From the NCBI GenBank assembly GCA_963920635.1, contig OY987298.1:65927949-65991948 (forward strand): a stretch of DNA of 64,000 bases, given 5' to 3'. This DNA comes from Pseudeuparius sepicola. Taxonomy: Eukaryota; Arthropoda; Insecta; Coleoptera; Anthribidae. The notes below the pieces were generated by a model. That model worked only from the letters and a program-made list of their open reading frames with translations. It did no database searches and was not told the origin of the DNA. Each line of letters opens with the position of its first letter. Positions within the stretch are counted from its first letter, which is position 1. Position numbers and translations under genes: made by a program. This document shows, one piece after another, positions 1 through 11,096 of the stretch.

Positions 1-329
1 AAAATTTCAATCAGGTTTTCGAAAAAATGTGGTTGTGAGGGAGCAATTCAGTATGTCTTGAATGAGTGAAAGATGTGTGTGGATGATGGTCAAATTGTTG
101 GAGTAATTTTTATAGATTTAAAGAGAGCATTTGAAACTATATTGAGAGAAAAAAGTTATTATATAAATTACAGTGTTATGGGGTGAGTGGCACAGTTCTT
201 ACCTGGTTTAAAAGTTATTTGATGATAAGAAAACAAGTTGTTAACTGTTCAGGGAATGTATCAAGTGAAAAATTGATTAATGTTGGTGTACCCCAGGGTA
301 GTATTTTAGGCCCTTTATTATTTATTGTA
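1..329 (+). pseudogene. Non-LTR retrotransposon reverse-transcriptase fragment (fingers/palm)
   Basis: Conceptual translation gives RT motifs in order: an FxSGFRKN-like block near base 10, a DLKRAFETI block (the first catalytic-Asp region, DxxxAF) near 115-135, WFKSYL at about 205-225 and VGVPQGSILGPLLFIVY at 280-330. The last is the classic non-LTR RT 4/5 signature. Frame changes before base 180 show decay. The window opens inside the element, so the endonuclease is not visible. Coding stops abruptly at FIVY, where a foldback element is inserted. The same RT resumes at about 1684 (YADD) and again at 4159. This looks like a jockey/CR1-group copy; clade assignment is uncertain. Confidence 0.85.
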
Positions 330-1503
330 TACAGGGTGTTCCTTAATAACATGCTAATACTTAAGGGGGTTATTCTTGGGCCCATTTTAAGAAAAAAACT
401 TCATATGAACGTAAGTCGTAAACGTCCTAACTTTTGAGATACAGGGCGTTAAAGTTAATTTTTTTAAATTGAATTTTGGCTACATCTCCCGAAATAATCA
501 AGTTGCTGAACTGAAATTTGGCACTGCTATGTTTTTGGGGATGGAGAATAAGCTGAAAATGTCAATTTCACCGTATCTCACAGAGGGCGCCACTTGCGCT
601 GGTTTTGGATCACGCTTTTACGCGTAACTTTTTTGAGGTTATCTTTTTGGTCCTGCAGGTCCATCATTTTAGTGCCTCTTTTCATTCTGCAAGAAAAAGG
701 TACTCTTGTTTCATAACGATTAAATCAACCGTTTGCGTTGAAATTACCAAAACGTGCCCCAAAACACCTGTTGATTCCAATATTCGAAACATAAAATTAT
801 CACCTACTGCTTTCAAATGTTACAGATCAACTGTACATTCAAAATGATGAAAAAAATGCCAAATGGGCATTGGTCAAAACATCATTGATTTTCTTGAAAT
901 AGAGTGTCCAAATTTTGTCAAATTCAATCCTTTCCATTTTGAAAGTGAATAATTTTTGGTACGTTGTTCATAGGGATTTTTTTCTCAGTTTAAATGGTAC
1001 AGTTGATCTGTAACACTTGAAGGTGGTAGGTAAAAATTTTATGTTTCGTATATTGAAGTCAACAGGTGTTTTGGAGAACGTTTTGGCAATTTCAAAGCAA
1101 ACGGTTGATTTAATCGTTATGAAACAAGAGTACCTTTTTATTGCAGAATGAAAAGATGCACTAAAATGACGGACCTGCAGGACCAAAAAGATAACCTCAA
1201 AAAAGTTACGCGTAAAAGCGTGATCAAAAAACAGCGCAAGTGGCGCCCTCAGTGAGATACGGTGAAATTTCACATTTTCAGCTTATTCTCCATCCCCAAA
1301 AACGTAGCAGTGCCAAATTTCAGTTCAGCAGCTTGATTATTTCGGGAGATGTAGCCAAAATTCAATTAAAAAAAATGCACTTTAACGCCCTGTATCTCAA
1401 AAGTTAGGACGTTTACGACATACGTTCATATGAAGTTTTTTTCTTAAAATGGGCCCAAGAATAACCCCCTTAAGTATTAGCATGTTATTAAGGAACACCC
1501 TGT
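330..1503. mobile_element. Foldback element with TACAGGGTGTTCC termini (FB1)
   Basis: The left end TACAGGGTGTTCCTTAATAA and the right end TTATTAAGGAACACCCTGTA are reverse complements. The complementarity runs inward for several hundred bases (330-850 pairs with 985-1503), so the whole element is a long hairpin. Both flanks read TATTGTA, a possible 7-bp target duplication, although the AT-rich context also fits TA. A second inward tier, GAGATACAGGGCGTTAAAGT at about 437, pairs with its complement near 1375-1395. No transposase is encoded; open frames at 605-847 and 968-1273 are shadows of the palindrome. It splits an RT gene after FIVY. Confidence 0.85.
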
Positions 1504-1683
1504 ATATTGTATAATAGCATCCCCCAAGACATAAAGAACTCTAGTACAATTGCCGGGTTTAAAACTAGGTATATGAAACATATACAAGAATCGAGACATA
1601 TAGGTATGTAGTCATTCTTAGTCTATACGTACATATTGTTTATATAATAGCTGAGACATTGTAAATGCATATAAGTAGTTACA
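1504..1683 (+). mobile_element. 3'-terminal fragment of a second non-LTR element
   Basis: Just after FB1, bases 1511-1605 translate as NSIPQDIKNSSTIAGFKTRY followed by MKHIQ, which resembles the C-terminus of jockey/CR1-type RT proteins (the 'N.lP..ik...s...Fk' block). A short AT-rich tail follows before the YADD motif of the host RT. It does not belong between RT motifs 5 and 6, so it is probably a 5'-truncated insertion or a recombination join. Assignment rests on this short block only. Confidence 0.45.
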
Positions 1684-2046
1684 TCTATATATTATGCTGA
1701 TGATACTTTGTTGTATTTAGAAGAAAAAAATTACTGTGTATTAACTGAAAAAATGAATTATGATTTAAAAAATGTAAGTGACTGGATGAAATTAAGTAAA
1801 CTAAAAATAAATTATGATAAAACTAAATGTATGGCAATTGGCAGTAATAAGTTAAAGAATGACTTTATACTGTACGAGTTCCTTATCGATGGACATTCTG
1901 TTGAAAGAGTTACTAAATTTAAATATTTAGGTGTAATTATAAATGATACTTTAAAATTTGGAGATTATATTGATTATGTATGCAGAAAAATATCAAACAA
2001 AATTGGAGTGTTGAAAAGAGTAGGTAATTTTTTAAGTTATAATACC
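1684..2046 (+). pseudogene. RT fragment continued (YADD box to thumb)
   Basis: The frame reads YADDTLLYLEEKNYC, the catalytic A/YADD box, and continues through VSDWMKLSKLKINYDKTKCM and TKFKYLGVIINDTLKFG, the conserved post-catalytic region, to KRVGNFLSYNT. The sequence then breaks at an 8-bp target duplication, ATAATACC at 2039-2046. The identical 8-mer at 4159-4166 restarts the same RT in register (NTRLMVYNYIVLPHF). The two halves therefore belong to one RT copy separated by a 2.1-kb DNA transposon. Confidence 0.85.
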
Positions 2047-4158
2047 CTCCGATCAAATATCTATAGATAAAGCATACAATAAATAAACCGTGGCCAAGAT
2101 TATAAGAAATCAACAGGTATCTGTTTACTATTAAGACCCAAGTGCAGAGGCGTCGGGTTATCAAAATTCTGAAGGGAGTAAATAATCAAGAAGAAATAAT
2201 GTTATTTCTTGAATTTGTAAAAAAACTAAATTGTCAATGCAATGCGCGATGTCCCAGTAGGGGTCATCAAAGGTGGGCATTGCCACACTCGGGTTTTCCA
2301 AGGAAGACGTCGCCCCCTTTTGAAATTTCTGAGGAGGGCATGAGCCCCGTTCCCCCCGTGAAATCGGCGTCCCTACGGGCTCAAGGCCGACCCAAGCAAT
2401 ACAGGACAGTTTAATGGCTGACGCTGTCATTACGTTTGGTAGCTAAAAGTTTTTCTTGTAAAAACGCGTGTATTTAGTGGTGGTGGAAAGTATTAGTTTT
2501 ATTTCAACTAAACCCTGCCAGTATATGTTCAAAAGTTGTGTCCTATGCGAAAATCTCGCTGATCCGGAAAGCAGCGGAGTTGGCACAGGTAAGTAAATCA
2601 TTACATGAACGTAGACTTTGGGGTTCGTCATATTTCTCGTACTCATCTTTTTTCCATGAAAGCCTCAAACAAAGAAATAAACGGACACAGTATTAAATAT
2701 ATCGGTACCTATTCAGCGGTTATTATTATTGTTATATTTTGATTTTTAGATTTCCAAAAGACGCAAATTTAAGAACCCAGTCATATCATGGGAAAGGAAA
2801 AAATTGACCCGAACATAGCATACAGAATATAGATATCATTTTCCTAGTGAAGACCTGATAAAAAAACAAGTGGATTACATATTTAAGAAAAGGGGCAGTA
2901 CCACAACTTATTCTGATGTAAGTATTACAAAAACAATATTTAGGTTGTTTTTAATATTGAAAACTTAGGTATTATATTAGGGCAAAATAAAACCCTGTGT
3001 GAAGTTGGGAAATATCCAGTATATACCTAGACTATTTTAGGTGTACCTATTAATTGGGACAAGGGTCAATAAAATATATCAATAGTTTTTTAATATAATC
3101 TCTATACCTATATTATTATAAATTCTAGGCTAACTTTTCTCGACTCTTATCTCAACTAATATGCTTGTTAAATTTCATGTCATTTCAAAAGATTACCTAT
3201 TAAGATTAATCCCCATCACGAAAACGTTAAGTCCCGTGGAAAGATGTATACCCAAATAACAACAATGAAAACAAAATTTTGATTAACTTTTTTGAATGAC
3301 CCATATAATTTGCCAGAAGACCTCTTTGCTTCACTTCACTTAATGGATGGTATTTTCTTTATATTAGCTGCTTTCATTTTGTGCTAATTTAATGAACAAT
3401 TTAATTTTTTTGTTTGTTGATTTCAGCCAAACACGGAGAAATAATATGCCAAAGAGGGCATTTCGATCAAGAAGTTAATACCTATGTACTAATTCCGGTA
3501 GTTCCACCACTGTTCATTCGACAGTCTTAAATTCATTGCCCTGTATAAAATTATAAAATTTTGTTTAAAAATAACCATAGTATAATTTTTTTTTTTATTT
3601 CCGGACGTACATTAAAAAAGCAGAGATATTTTGGGGGCATCAAAAGCGACGACATGAGTAGTCCAAAGAGAGCCATACGTGCTTGGGCAATATGCAAGAA
3701 AACATTTTTTAAAATTAAGTAAAAAATATAAAATAAGTTTATTCCTAATGATTCAAATCATACAATAATATATTAGTACATAGAAGTTAATATCCAAAAA
3801 TTTTATATATCTGATAAGAAACTGATTTAGGTAAATTTATAATATTCTTAACCTAATCCCCCATAAGCCTAGCTTTTTTTATCATCATTTATGTAAAATT
3901 ATGTAAATAAGTACCTAGTTATATTTCTTCTAAATGTTTTTCTATTGTATGTATGTAGCCTTAAATGAAAATTCAATGTTTTATTAGAATAGTTATTGTT
4001 TTAATTTTTGGCCCCTTACAATATACGCGCCCATGTCGTTGGGTCTATTGACAGCAATCAACACTGATATTGAGGTTATGTATTTTGTTATTGTAGGCCA
4101 CGAACATTTTATACGTGTAAAAACCAGGTATTACTTATCTAGTCATATTTGGTCGGAG
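2047..4158. mobile_element. THAP-bearing DNA transposon with 8-bp target duplication (P-superfamily-like)
   Basis: The insert is flanked by perfect direct copies of ATAATACC (2039-2046 and 4159-4166). Its ends are imperfect inverted repeats: CTCCGATCAAATAT at the left, and CTCCGACCAAATAT on reading the right end inward, followed by a shared TAGATAA. It carries a decayed THAP zinc-finger region (2525-2919). An 8-bp duplication plus a THAP domain is the known signature of P-type elements, but no transposase catalytic region was recognised, and hAT elements also make 8-bp duplications. The remainder, about 2930-4150, is AT-rich with no gene seen. Confidence 0.75.
2525..2919 (+). pseudogene. THAP zinc-finger domain, decayed
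   Basis: An ATG at 2525 opens MFKSCVLCENLADPESSGVG, giving the first Cys pair of a C2CH THAP finger, and is followed by a consensus donor (CAG|GTAAGT at 2588/2589). After a pyrimidine-rich stretch and an acceptor near 2749, the frame reads RFPKDANLRTQ, the THAP 'FPKD' block. A frameshift follows, then YRYHFPSEDLIKKQVDYIF (about 2830-2890), matching the THAP '(C)xxHF' end with the Cys lost. Another donor (GTAAGT) lies at 2920. It lies inside the transposon at 2047-4158. The splice phase does not close cleanly, so exon limits are approximate. Confidence 0.6.
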
Positions 4159-4460
4159 ATAATACCCGATTAATGGTATACAATTATATTGTTCTACCAC
4201 ACTTTACATTTTGTAGCTCTGTATTGTATATGTCTTCGCAAGGCGAAAAGAACAGGCTGCAAATTTTACAATATAGAGCGATGAGGGTGATATTAAGGTG
4301 TGGTAGAGAAAGTAGAATTGTAGACATGCTACAGACACTAAATTGGTTGAATGTAGAAAATTATTTAAAATTTAGAGTTTTTATTTATATTCACAAAATA
4401 AATTTGGGCCTTGCAGCACCGTATTATCAAAATTTCTTAAAAAAATTTCATGATGTTCAC
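4159..4460 (+). pseudogene. RT fragment continued (C-terminal region)
   Basis: This continues the RT of 1684-2046 in register after the transposon: NTRLMVYNYIVLPHFTFCSS, then LQILQYRAMRVILRC ('lQnraaRvI' block) and ETLNWL-like MLQTLNWLNVENYLKFRVF. Similarity to RT C-termini is lost after KFHDVHA at about 4460, where composition and coding style change. There is no intact terminus. Confidence 0.8.
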
Positions 4461-5142
4461 GCGCGGCCCTTGAAATTGTTCCAATACGTGCGGCGCAAAG
4501 GCGTTCAACTGACAACGTTGCAATTACCCCTCCCCTCTCTCGCGGTTTGAAAGCTAGCGATAACCTAAAAAGCGTAAGTGACGGCAAATCTAACATCTTA
4601 TTACGCGACATTACCTTACGTGGCATTGCCAGTTACAGTGCAAAAAACAGTAAATTCGGCGCTGTTAGGTTAGCCTTAGATTGCCTGAATAATAGTGGAA
4701 AATCTTATAACCCTGCCCACGGACATTGGTGGCTTTTTTCGCAAAAGTCTTTCGACAACCTCGAATATAGAGCCGTTCTAAAAATCGAAGAAAGTGGTAA
4801 ATCTCTTAATTGGGTGTCGTACTTTCCTCCGGTACCAAAAAGAACCTCGAAAATCCGATATCTAACAGAAATTCCCAATTCATGATTAACCACTTTCGAG
4901 AAACGGGACGGCTGTAGAATCAACGAAACCGACGGAAAATCCTCAAACCACTATTTTGGAAATTGCTTGTTTTTTCTCATTTCTCGATTTTTTGGGGGCC
5001 CAGGAAGCATCAGAACCTCACCCGAGGACTCCAGGGAAGCTTTAAAAATTGAAATAAACCAAAGATTTGGTTCGCGGTTAAGATAAAGAAGTGTAATAAA
5101 CCAATTTAAAAAATCCACTACGAGATTCTATAATAACACGAT
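4461..5142 (+). other. Unrecognised open frame in GC-richer segment
   Basis: A single frame stays open from about 4450 to 4882. It includes RAALEIVPIRAAQRRSTDN and then KSNILLRDITLRGIASYSA, and ends in YLTEIPNS. No ATG is present near its start. The segment is richer in G and C than the neighbouring RT pieces and begins abruptly inside the RT tail, so it is likely another inserted element. I do not recognise the family. The opposite strand is also open over part of it, so coding is not proven. From 4885 to 5142 nothing is seen. Confidence 0.3.
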
Positions 5143-7274
5143 AATGGACTAATACACCACTTTTTTTTATTTGCTCATCGGATAGTATTGGGTGAGATAT
5201 ACTTGCTGTATTTTTTTAAATTTTTTTTTCGCCCCCGTTTTGCCGCAATTAATTTTTAAAGTTCAATATACGTAACTACCTGTTGGATTTTATTTTTCCC
5301 TAAATTTACCGCCGTGGCACCAGGTTTGGCAACGCCGCACCTCAATGCCAAGCTGTCTGCCTGCGAGAACATAAACATAACCTATTTTGTGGCGTCACAA
5401 ATCGGAACATCGGATCCCGCGGCCCGCGTGTTTTACAAGCTTTTATTTTTTATGATTTGAACTATTCTCACCATTCATTCTAATAATCCATGACGGAAAT
5501 GAACCATTCTATTTTGCTGAGGAAAATGCTGGGAGCACTAGGTATTGGTATTGATGATTCGGACGTTATGCCGGTTGGTTTACAAAACTTTTTTTTATTG
5601 GAAACAAGTTGATTTTATCTATAAAACGACACAATTCGTAAGTACCTAACTGAACTTGCACAAATTAGATATCTAGACTTGCTGATATATTAAAGACAAT
5701 AAAGAACCAACCAGGGGTAACATTTTAGCTGACGATTTTAGATTAGTGGCTCTGCCAAACGATTTTTTACTTGTTATCAAGTATATTCCAGCGACTGCTA
5801 GTTGTTTGAAGAAACTGATGATATTTTAGCCTCAATACCTAGTGTCACAGAATAAATAGCTTCACAACAGAAGCGTCCATAAGGACATGTGTCAAAAGGA
5901 TGCTCGCTTTGACGCGAAATATCATTAATTACATTAATCCACATTGCAAAGAGATTGTATTAGGACCAAATTTATGTACAAGTTATTGGTTATTTTCCTG
6001 TAAATTGAAATGGAGGCTCGCTTATTTTTGACACGTCTTTATGGACGCTTCTGTTGTGAAGCTATTTATTCTGTGCTAGTGTTAATCAACAGCATTGATT
6101 GGTTATAAACTAAACTGAGAAAAGTCAATCCTCTAGATGTCAAGCACATACCTGGTCCGAATATAAAAAATTTATTACTTTAATTTCATGAGCCCTTACT
6201 TACAGAATTAAGTTAGTAGTTAGACCTGCATCGGTTCAAAAATGTAACGCTAGAATATTGGAGAAGGTGCCAGTTCTTGGTGATGTTAGAAACATAACAT
6301 GTAAAACGCAATAAAGCCAAGTTTTCAGTCGAAAAACTTTATTGTCATAGCTTGAACTATTTTAGACCCATTTAGGTAAATTATATTGTGATTGCCGAAG
6401 CATCCTCATAAAAAATGACATAATTCTTTAGGATTTTTTCACTATACATATTATGTACCTATTTTTTCTGGAAAATAAATTTTCATAAGCATATTTTGTG
6501 ATTGTGGTTAATGGAAGTTAAAAATAAAAAAATATAATGCAGCAGCCGGCCAAAAATTAAGATTTCTTTAATTTGCAAGAAAAAAAAACATTATTTTGCA
6601 TTCTATGGCAAAACCCCAAATAAGTTATCTATTAAATTTAGTGAAAATATTCCAAAATCAAATAATAGTTTTCATGTCGCATGCACAGAGTGCAACAAAC
6701 TGGATGTTTTTTTGGGGGGTTTCTTCTATTCTGCGAAGAGATAGACAAAGAGTAGGTAGGTGTACTGTGCTCGATTTTTGAGGGCAGTGGAAAGCAGTTG
6801 AATCTCAAAATCTTGATTCGTTTTGGAGATACAGGGCATTTTTCGTTTTTTAACATATCAGACAGTCCCTCCTTGTAATATGTTTTGATTTTTGCCAAAA
6901 ATCTTCTGTCATACTACTCCAATGTATAATAATTATTGAGGTATGTCGGTATGTCTTTGTCAACTAAATCCTGTAAGGTAGACCTTCATATTTTTTTATT
7001 GCACTTGTGTTGACTTTTTCCAATATAACAATCTACTGATGTTGTCCATGATTCTTCGCTATTTCCAGGAAGTCAGCTTACATTCATCTAAAATAAGTTT
7101 CCCATTAATATGTGCAAAAATTTTACAAGCGTGCTTAGTTCTATTAGTTGACAAAGTTAATGTCACTAGTGCAGAAAAGTACAACTTTCCGCATCAAAAT
7201 GGATGCGACAAAGTGTACTACTACGGACTTAATTAATTAAATACTTCATTAGATCATACAAGAAAAAAATACCC
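5143..7274 (+). repeat. Long interspersed repeat, copy A (matches 62013-64000)
   Basis: From AATGGACTAATACACCAC onward this segment matches 62013-64000 almost base for base; only a handful of substitutions and homopolymer length changes were noted by eye. Copy A carries 147 bases (6835-6981) that copy B lacks. No transposase or conserved protein domain was recognised; short frames at 6596-6781 and 7039-7236 are conserved simply because the DNA is. It contains a hairpin element at about 5843-6080. The right end of copy A is unknown because copy B runs off the window, so 7274 is only the last comparable base. Confidence 0.9.
5843..6080. mobile_element. Hairpin MITE nested in repeat copy A
   Basis: CACAGAATAAATAGCTTCAC followed by AACAGAAGCGTCCATAA at the left is mirrored by the reverse complement ending at about 6080 (GTGAAGCTATTTATTCTGTG). 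Terminal repeats are about 60 bp with a few mismatches. The same element sits at the equivalent place in copy B (about 62713-62950), so it inserted before the larger repeat was duplicated. Confidence 0.75.
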
Positions 7275-8819
7275 GCAAAAAGTCATTGACGGTCAAGCAC
7301 TTGATATCGAATGAAACTCTGCTGTCGAACTTGCATTGACTTTAGATTATTTAAATTAGTTCTGAATCATGGTTTTCACATGTAGATATCAACGATCGTT
7401 TTTACAAACGCATGATTTCTTGTTTTGATAATCGATTTCAACATTGGGCTGTGCGACACCCCCACGCCCCCTCCCCCATATCTTAACTATAGGTATATAC
7501 ACAATAAGTATTTCTTTACTGTACTAGCAACTAAACTAGAAGCACAAAAAGCTGCATCTACGTATGTGCCACGATGTATGATCCTCGTACATCGTGGTAT
7601 GTGCATAATTTAGGACTAATCTGCTTATGTTGGGTAATTAAAACATAATATACCTACTTCCACAACTATTCAGTTGAATTTCTTCATTTTTAACCACAGT
7701 ATCATTAACATTTTTCTTATTAATTTTGTGCTCGGGGGTAATTTTTGCCTTAACCGGGCATTATGCATTCATTGCTATGTTCTTTCCTCTGCGTGTCTCC
7801 AATAACATTGTTACCATAATATTTATTCTCTAGTCTACCTAAAACCAGAATTTAAGCTATATCATCATCATTAAGCAATATTAAAACAATATACAAATCA
7901 AATAACAAACATACCTCTTCATTTCTCCATGTTTTGCTCCCCGTTTTTATTGATAAAATTGACACACCATATCAAAATCTATGCAAGGCAAGTTATCAGG
8001 ACAAGCTTTAACAAATCTTGTCTTCATTATAAACCGAAAAAATAAAGTATTCACAGCAAGATTCTTTTAAAACTGAGAATAGAATTTATTTAGTTTTCAC
8101 TAAGGTTATTAACCTTGGTTTCGGCGTTCCGCGGGCGAAAGTGAGGTTATATGCAAAGTGCGGCGTTGCCGACGATTTTCTTTAAAGCATTGAGTAATAT
8201 GTCATCTGTCATATTTTATAGGGGGCATCTAATAAGTTCAGAATGGGATCAGTAAAATCCAAATATTTCATTGAAATGCTACGAAATTTGATTATTTCTC
8301 ATCAGGCGCATACAAACTGAATCTAATAATTTGCCTGGAAATGCTTGGTTATCTAAAAAAAGACAAAATAAGTACTAAGAAAATAGCAGGTACTTATTGA
8401 AATTAGGGATCGTGACGTCACATTCCCTACTTTTGCGACCGTTTTTTTCAATTTTTGAGCAAACTAATGGGAAAAAAAATCTGTTGGTTGGGTTTCGTGA
8501 TTATCTAGACATGTTTTACAAATTCCAAGGCAAAAAATTATTTTTCATTCCTAAGTATACTTGTCCATTATACTTAGATATTATATAGGCACCGTATTTA
8601 ACTAATACCACTTTGACAATCAAAGAAATCCGCGTAATTTCACGTTAAAAGTGAATCTCAAAACACCAAGAAACTGTGTAAAACTTTAAATCCACTTTAT
8701 TATAATAATGCAGAGATTTATTAACCTATTTTCGTTGACTGATGTATCGCAATTTTTATTTTCTACGGGGAGGAGCGGGTCGGTACGAGAGAATGTAGGG
8801 GAAGTTGTTGATTTGTGAA
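7275..8819. other. AT-rich stretch, no gene recognised
   Basis: No open frame with recognisable homology is present. Only a short perfect hairpin, CCACGATGTA-loop-TACATCGTGG at about 7569-7598, stands out. A GC-richer patch around 8128-8175 (GTGCGGCGTTGCC) resembles, in inverse orientation, part of copy A near 5330-5350 and may mark related element debris. Confidence 0.5.
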
Positions 8820-9020
8820 TAAAACCCACTTTGCATTCCACGTTTCATTGGTCGACTGAAGGTTGCATGAACACTGTAGATTGTGCTCTACAGGTAGGTT
8901 TCTATTATGGCATTTTAGGGCAAGGAATATCTTTAGATGCCTGTACCTGTAGTTTTCGCCCGATGTTCGGCGCGCACCGACCAGTCGACCAATGAAACGT
9001 GGACTGCAAAGTGGGTTGAA
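8820..9020. repeat. Short inverted-repeat (hairpin) element
   Basis: AACCCACTTTGCATTCCACG with TTTCATTGGTCGACT (about 8825-8860) is matched by its reverse complement AGTCGACCAATGAAACGTGG with ACTGCAAAGTGGGTT (about 8980-9016). The spacer is about 120 bp. This is typical of a small MITE. No coding capacity is present. Confidence 0.65.
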
Positions 9021-9099
9021 GCCTCTTTTGTGGAATTGGTGCAGCGTTGCCGCACTAACCCGAAATTCTTGATTTCTTGCTTATTTCTCATGCCTAGTG

Positions 9100-9300
9100 G
9101 AACGATTTATGAGGCCGCGCGTGTACATGAACATAATACAAGGGGAAATAATGCTTTTATATTGAGTACAAGAAATCTAAAAATGCACAAAATTCAATGT
9201 TTTTCAAAGGGGCAATTGAATATAATGGTCTGGCCAATGAAATAACAAAACACAAACATTTTGAGATTTAAAAATAAATTATTGGAATATATGCATTTAA
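9100..9300 (+). pseudogene. 3' end of a non-LTR RT, 5'-truncated
   Basis: The frame reads HEHNTRGNNAFILSTRNLKM and then HKIQCFSKGQ, matching the 'HnyNTR......' to terminal region of jockey/CR1-type ORF2 proteins. After a one-base frame change the expected (Y)NGLANEITKHKHFEIL continuation is readable. An AT-rich tail follows to about 9490, ending in a TTA microsatellite. Confidence 0.65.
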
Positions 9301-9594
9301 AAATTTATTTATTAAAAAGCAATAATTATTAGTTATTATAAATTTTTTATGTATTGTAATTTGGAATTTTTTATTTTAATTGAAGCATTATTGTATTACC
9401 TACTTATAACTTATAAGTATGTTACATAATGTTCATATTGTAAGAGAATGTAAATAGCTTCAGAAGCTAAAAAAAATTATTATTATTATTATTAGATTCT
9501 TAGTAATAATGTTCAAAATAACCATTGCTCAATTACTAAAAATTAAAATCAGTAATAAATATAAGAAGTAGAATGCAGCGATAATAAGAAAAAC

Positions 9595-9700
9595 ATAAAA
9601 AAACTTGGGTTTTGGGTGGGATTTGAACCCATGACCTACGGTTTACTATCCGGACTCTTTTAACCCAGTGTTATGTTCACTGCTATGTCCATATTCTTAA
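9595..9700 (-). ncRNA. tRNA-derived sequence (SINE head or tRNA pseudogene)
   Basis: On the minus strand the stretch contains GGGTTCAAATCCCACCC. This forms a T-arm with a near-consensus RNA polymerase III B box (GGTTCAAATCC, plus-strand 9619-9629). About 50 bases upstream a TAGCAGTGAAC segment loosely resembles an A box. The flanking acceptor strands do not pair convincingly, so an intact tRNA is not supported. A tRNA-derived SINE head lying in RCHY1 flanking/intron DNA is the likelier reading. Confidence 0.5.
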
Positions 9701-10339
9701 TTTTTCTTTGGCATAATCACAGATTAAATAGCGCTATAGCCTGCCGTAAGCTATAAATATATTCTGTGGCATAATTCGTATTATTTTTTTTATCAAAACC
9801 AGTTTATAAAACAATCGATGTGAAACATATTAAATTTGTCGCCAGTTTCAAGTTGCTACATATATTTTATTAATGGTTTTAAGGTCCTTGCTGCATAATT
9901 GTTGGTAGGCAATACTTTTTGTACCTAGCAACCACTTTTTGTACCTAGCAACAGGGCACCTCGAACATTTCACTTTCGCACCTGTTGGCGAGCAAGTAAA
10001 GTGAACTTACGGGGGAGAGAGCAGGAAAAAGCTATTTTTTCATTTTATATTAGCAGATCTATCTCTAAACTTGAATTATCTTTTGAATAAAGATTGTTTA
10101 TTTTCATCGCTTATTTTTCCTAATTACTTAGGAAAAGTAGGGTCTTGTGATACAACAGTTTTGAATAGTGTCAATTTATATGTCAAAATTAGAGAGTATT
10201 TGTACCAAAAAATAGTTTCGTTGCACATACTATTAGTTATTACAGTTATTAATGATTACTCAAAAAAATGTTGCTTTTCAGAATAATCTAGTGTGATTCC
10301 CCTCTAAAGTAGTTATTTGTTTTCAATATAATTACAAAC

Positions 10340-10495
10340 CTTATGTCTATTTTGCAGTAAAACTGGTAAACACATGTTGCATTTTTCACAGTGGAAAAAT
10401 CTATCAGCACCACCAACTCTGCAGATACCACAGCCTTTGCAATGAAACTGATTCCTATCTTCATCGTCAAATAAATTGCACTCTAAACATGTGTA
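10340..10495 (-). CDS. RCHY1: RCHY1/Pirh2-type E3 ubiquitin ligase, CTCHY zinc-finger exon
   Basis: This internal exon encodes exactly 52 codons, YTCLECNLFDDEDRNQFHCK to the end LLQNRHK. The spaced Cys/His pairs (CxxC, FHCKGCGICR, FFHCEKCNMC) match the CTCHY-type zinc finger that follows the CHY finger in RCHY1/Pirh2 proteins. The minus-strand boundaries are clean: acceptor TTTCAG|TACACA at 10496/10495 and donor CATAAG|GTTTGT at 10340/10339, both phase 0 with exon 2 at 14885-15046. The RING finger and C-terminal exons are not seen between here and base 1, so they probably lie beyond the left edge. RCHY1 proteins act as RING-type ubiquitin ligases (known from the family). Confidence 0.93.
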
Positions 10496-10619
10496 CTGAA
10501 ATGAAATAAGCACGTTTTGATGAGCTTGTTCACTATTATTGTTTTTTCTATGACCATACAGAAATTTGTTTATTATAGATTTGTCAGCAGCAAATAAATG
10601 TGGTAGGTACATTATCTAC

Positions 10620-11096
10620 CCCATTTCCTACTAGTTACCAGTAAGAAATGGACTCATTTCCTTTGCACATTCTTTGCAAGAACATCGGCCATTTTTACGA
10701 TACTACAGTCTATCCAACTTACAGAGGCAGTAGATATAAACAATGTCACATGAACACATTGCGATCGATTACCAGGGTCGGACTAATATAATATGAGATT
10801 CTGCAACAAGTCTGCGCGTGATCCTACCTATGCAGGAAACTCGACTGAGGGAAGAGCCGGCCCTGCATTCCACTCGCCGCCTAAACACTGCCTTTATAAC
10901 TTGGATATAGTATAGAATTATCTAATACCTGGAACAACACTATATTAAAGATCCAACCATGGTGACATAATTTCTTTGTTTGCAATCTGGAGTGGTGATA
11001 GTATAAGCAAAAATGGTGACCTAAGGGGGCATTATCACACTTAGTGCCAACCCAAGTGTGTTTTTGGTGTTTGTTTTTAGAATTACTACTACAAAA
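10620..11096. other. Intronic DNA without recognised features
   Basis: This lies between RCHY1 exons 3 and 2. There is no domain-bearing frame and no clear repeat structure. The frame on the minus strand at 10881-11105 is short and carries no recognisable motif. Confidence 0.4.

Noticed and set aside
605..1273. Open frames with similar proteins on opposite strands
   Set aside because: They are mirror images produced by the FB1 palindrome.
7917..8035. Possible minus-strand exon (ACPDNLPCIDFDMVCQF) with a GTATGT donor
   Set aside because: Contains a stop before the donor and matches no family I know; not the missing RCHY1 RING exon.
9595..9700. Complete functional tRNA gene
   Set aside because: The T-arm and B box are good, but the acceptor stem and D-arm do not form; called tRNA-derived instead.
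1..10339. RING-finger exon of RCHY1
   Set aside because: Looked for the Cys/His RING pattern on the minus strand and found none by eye; presumed outside the window.
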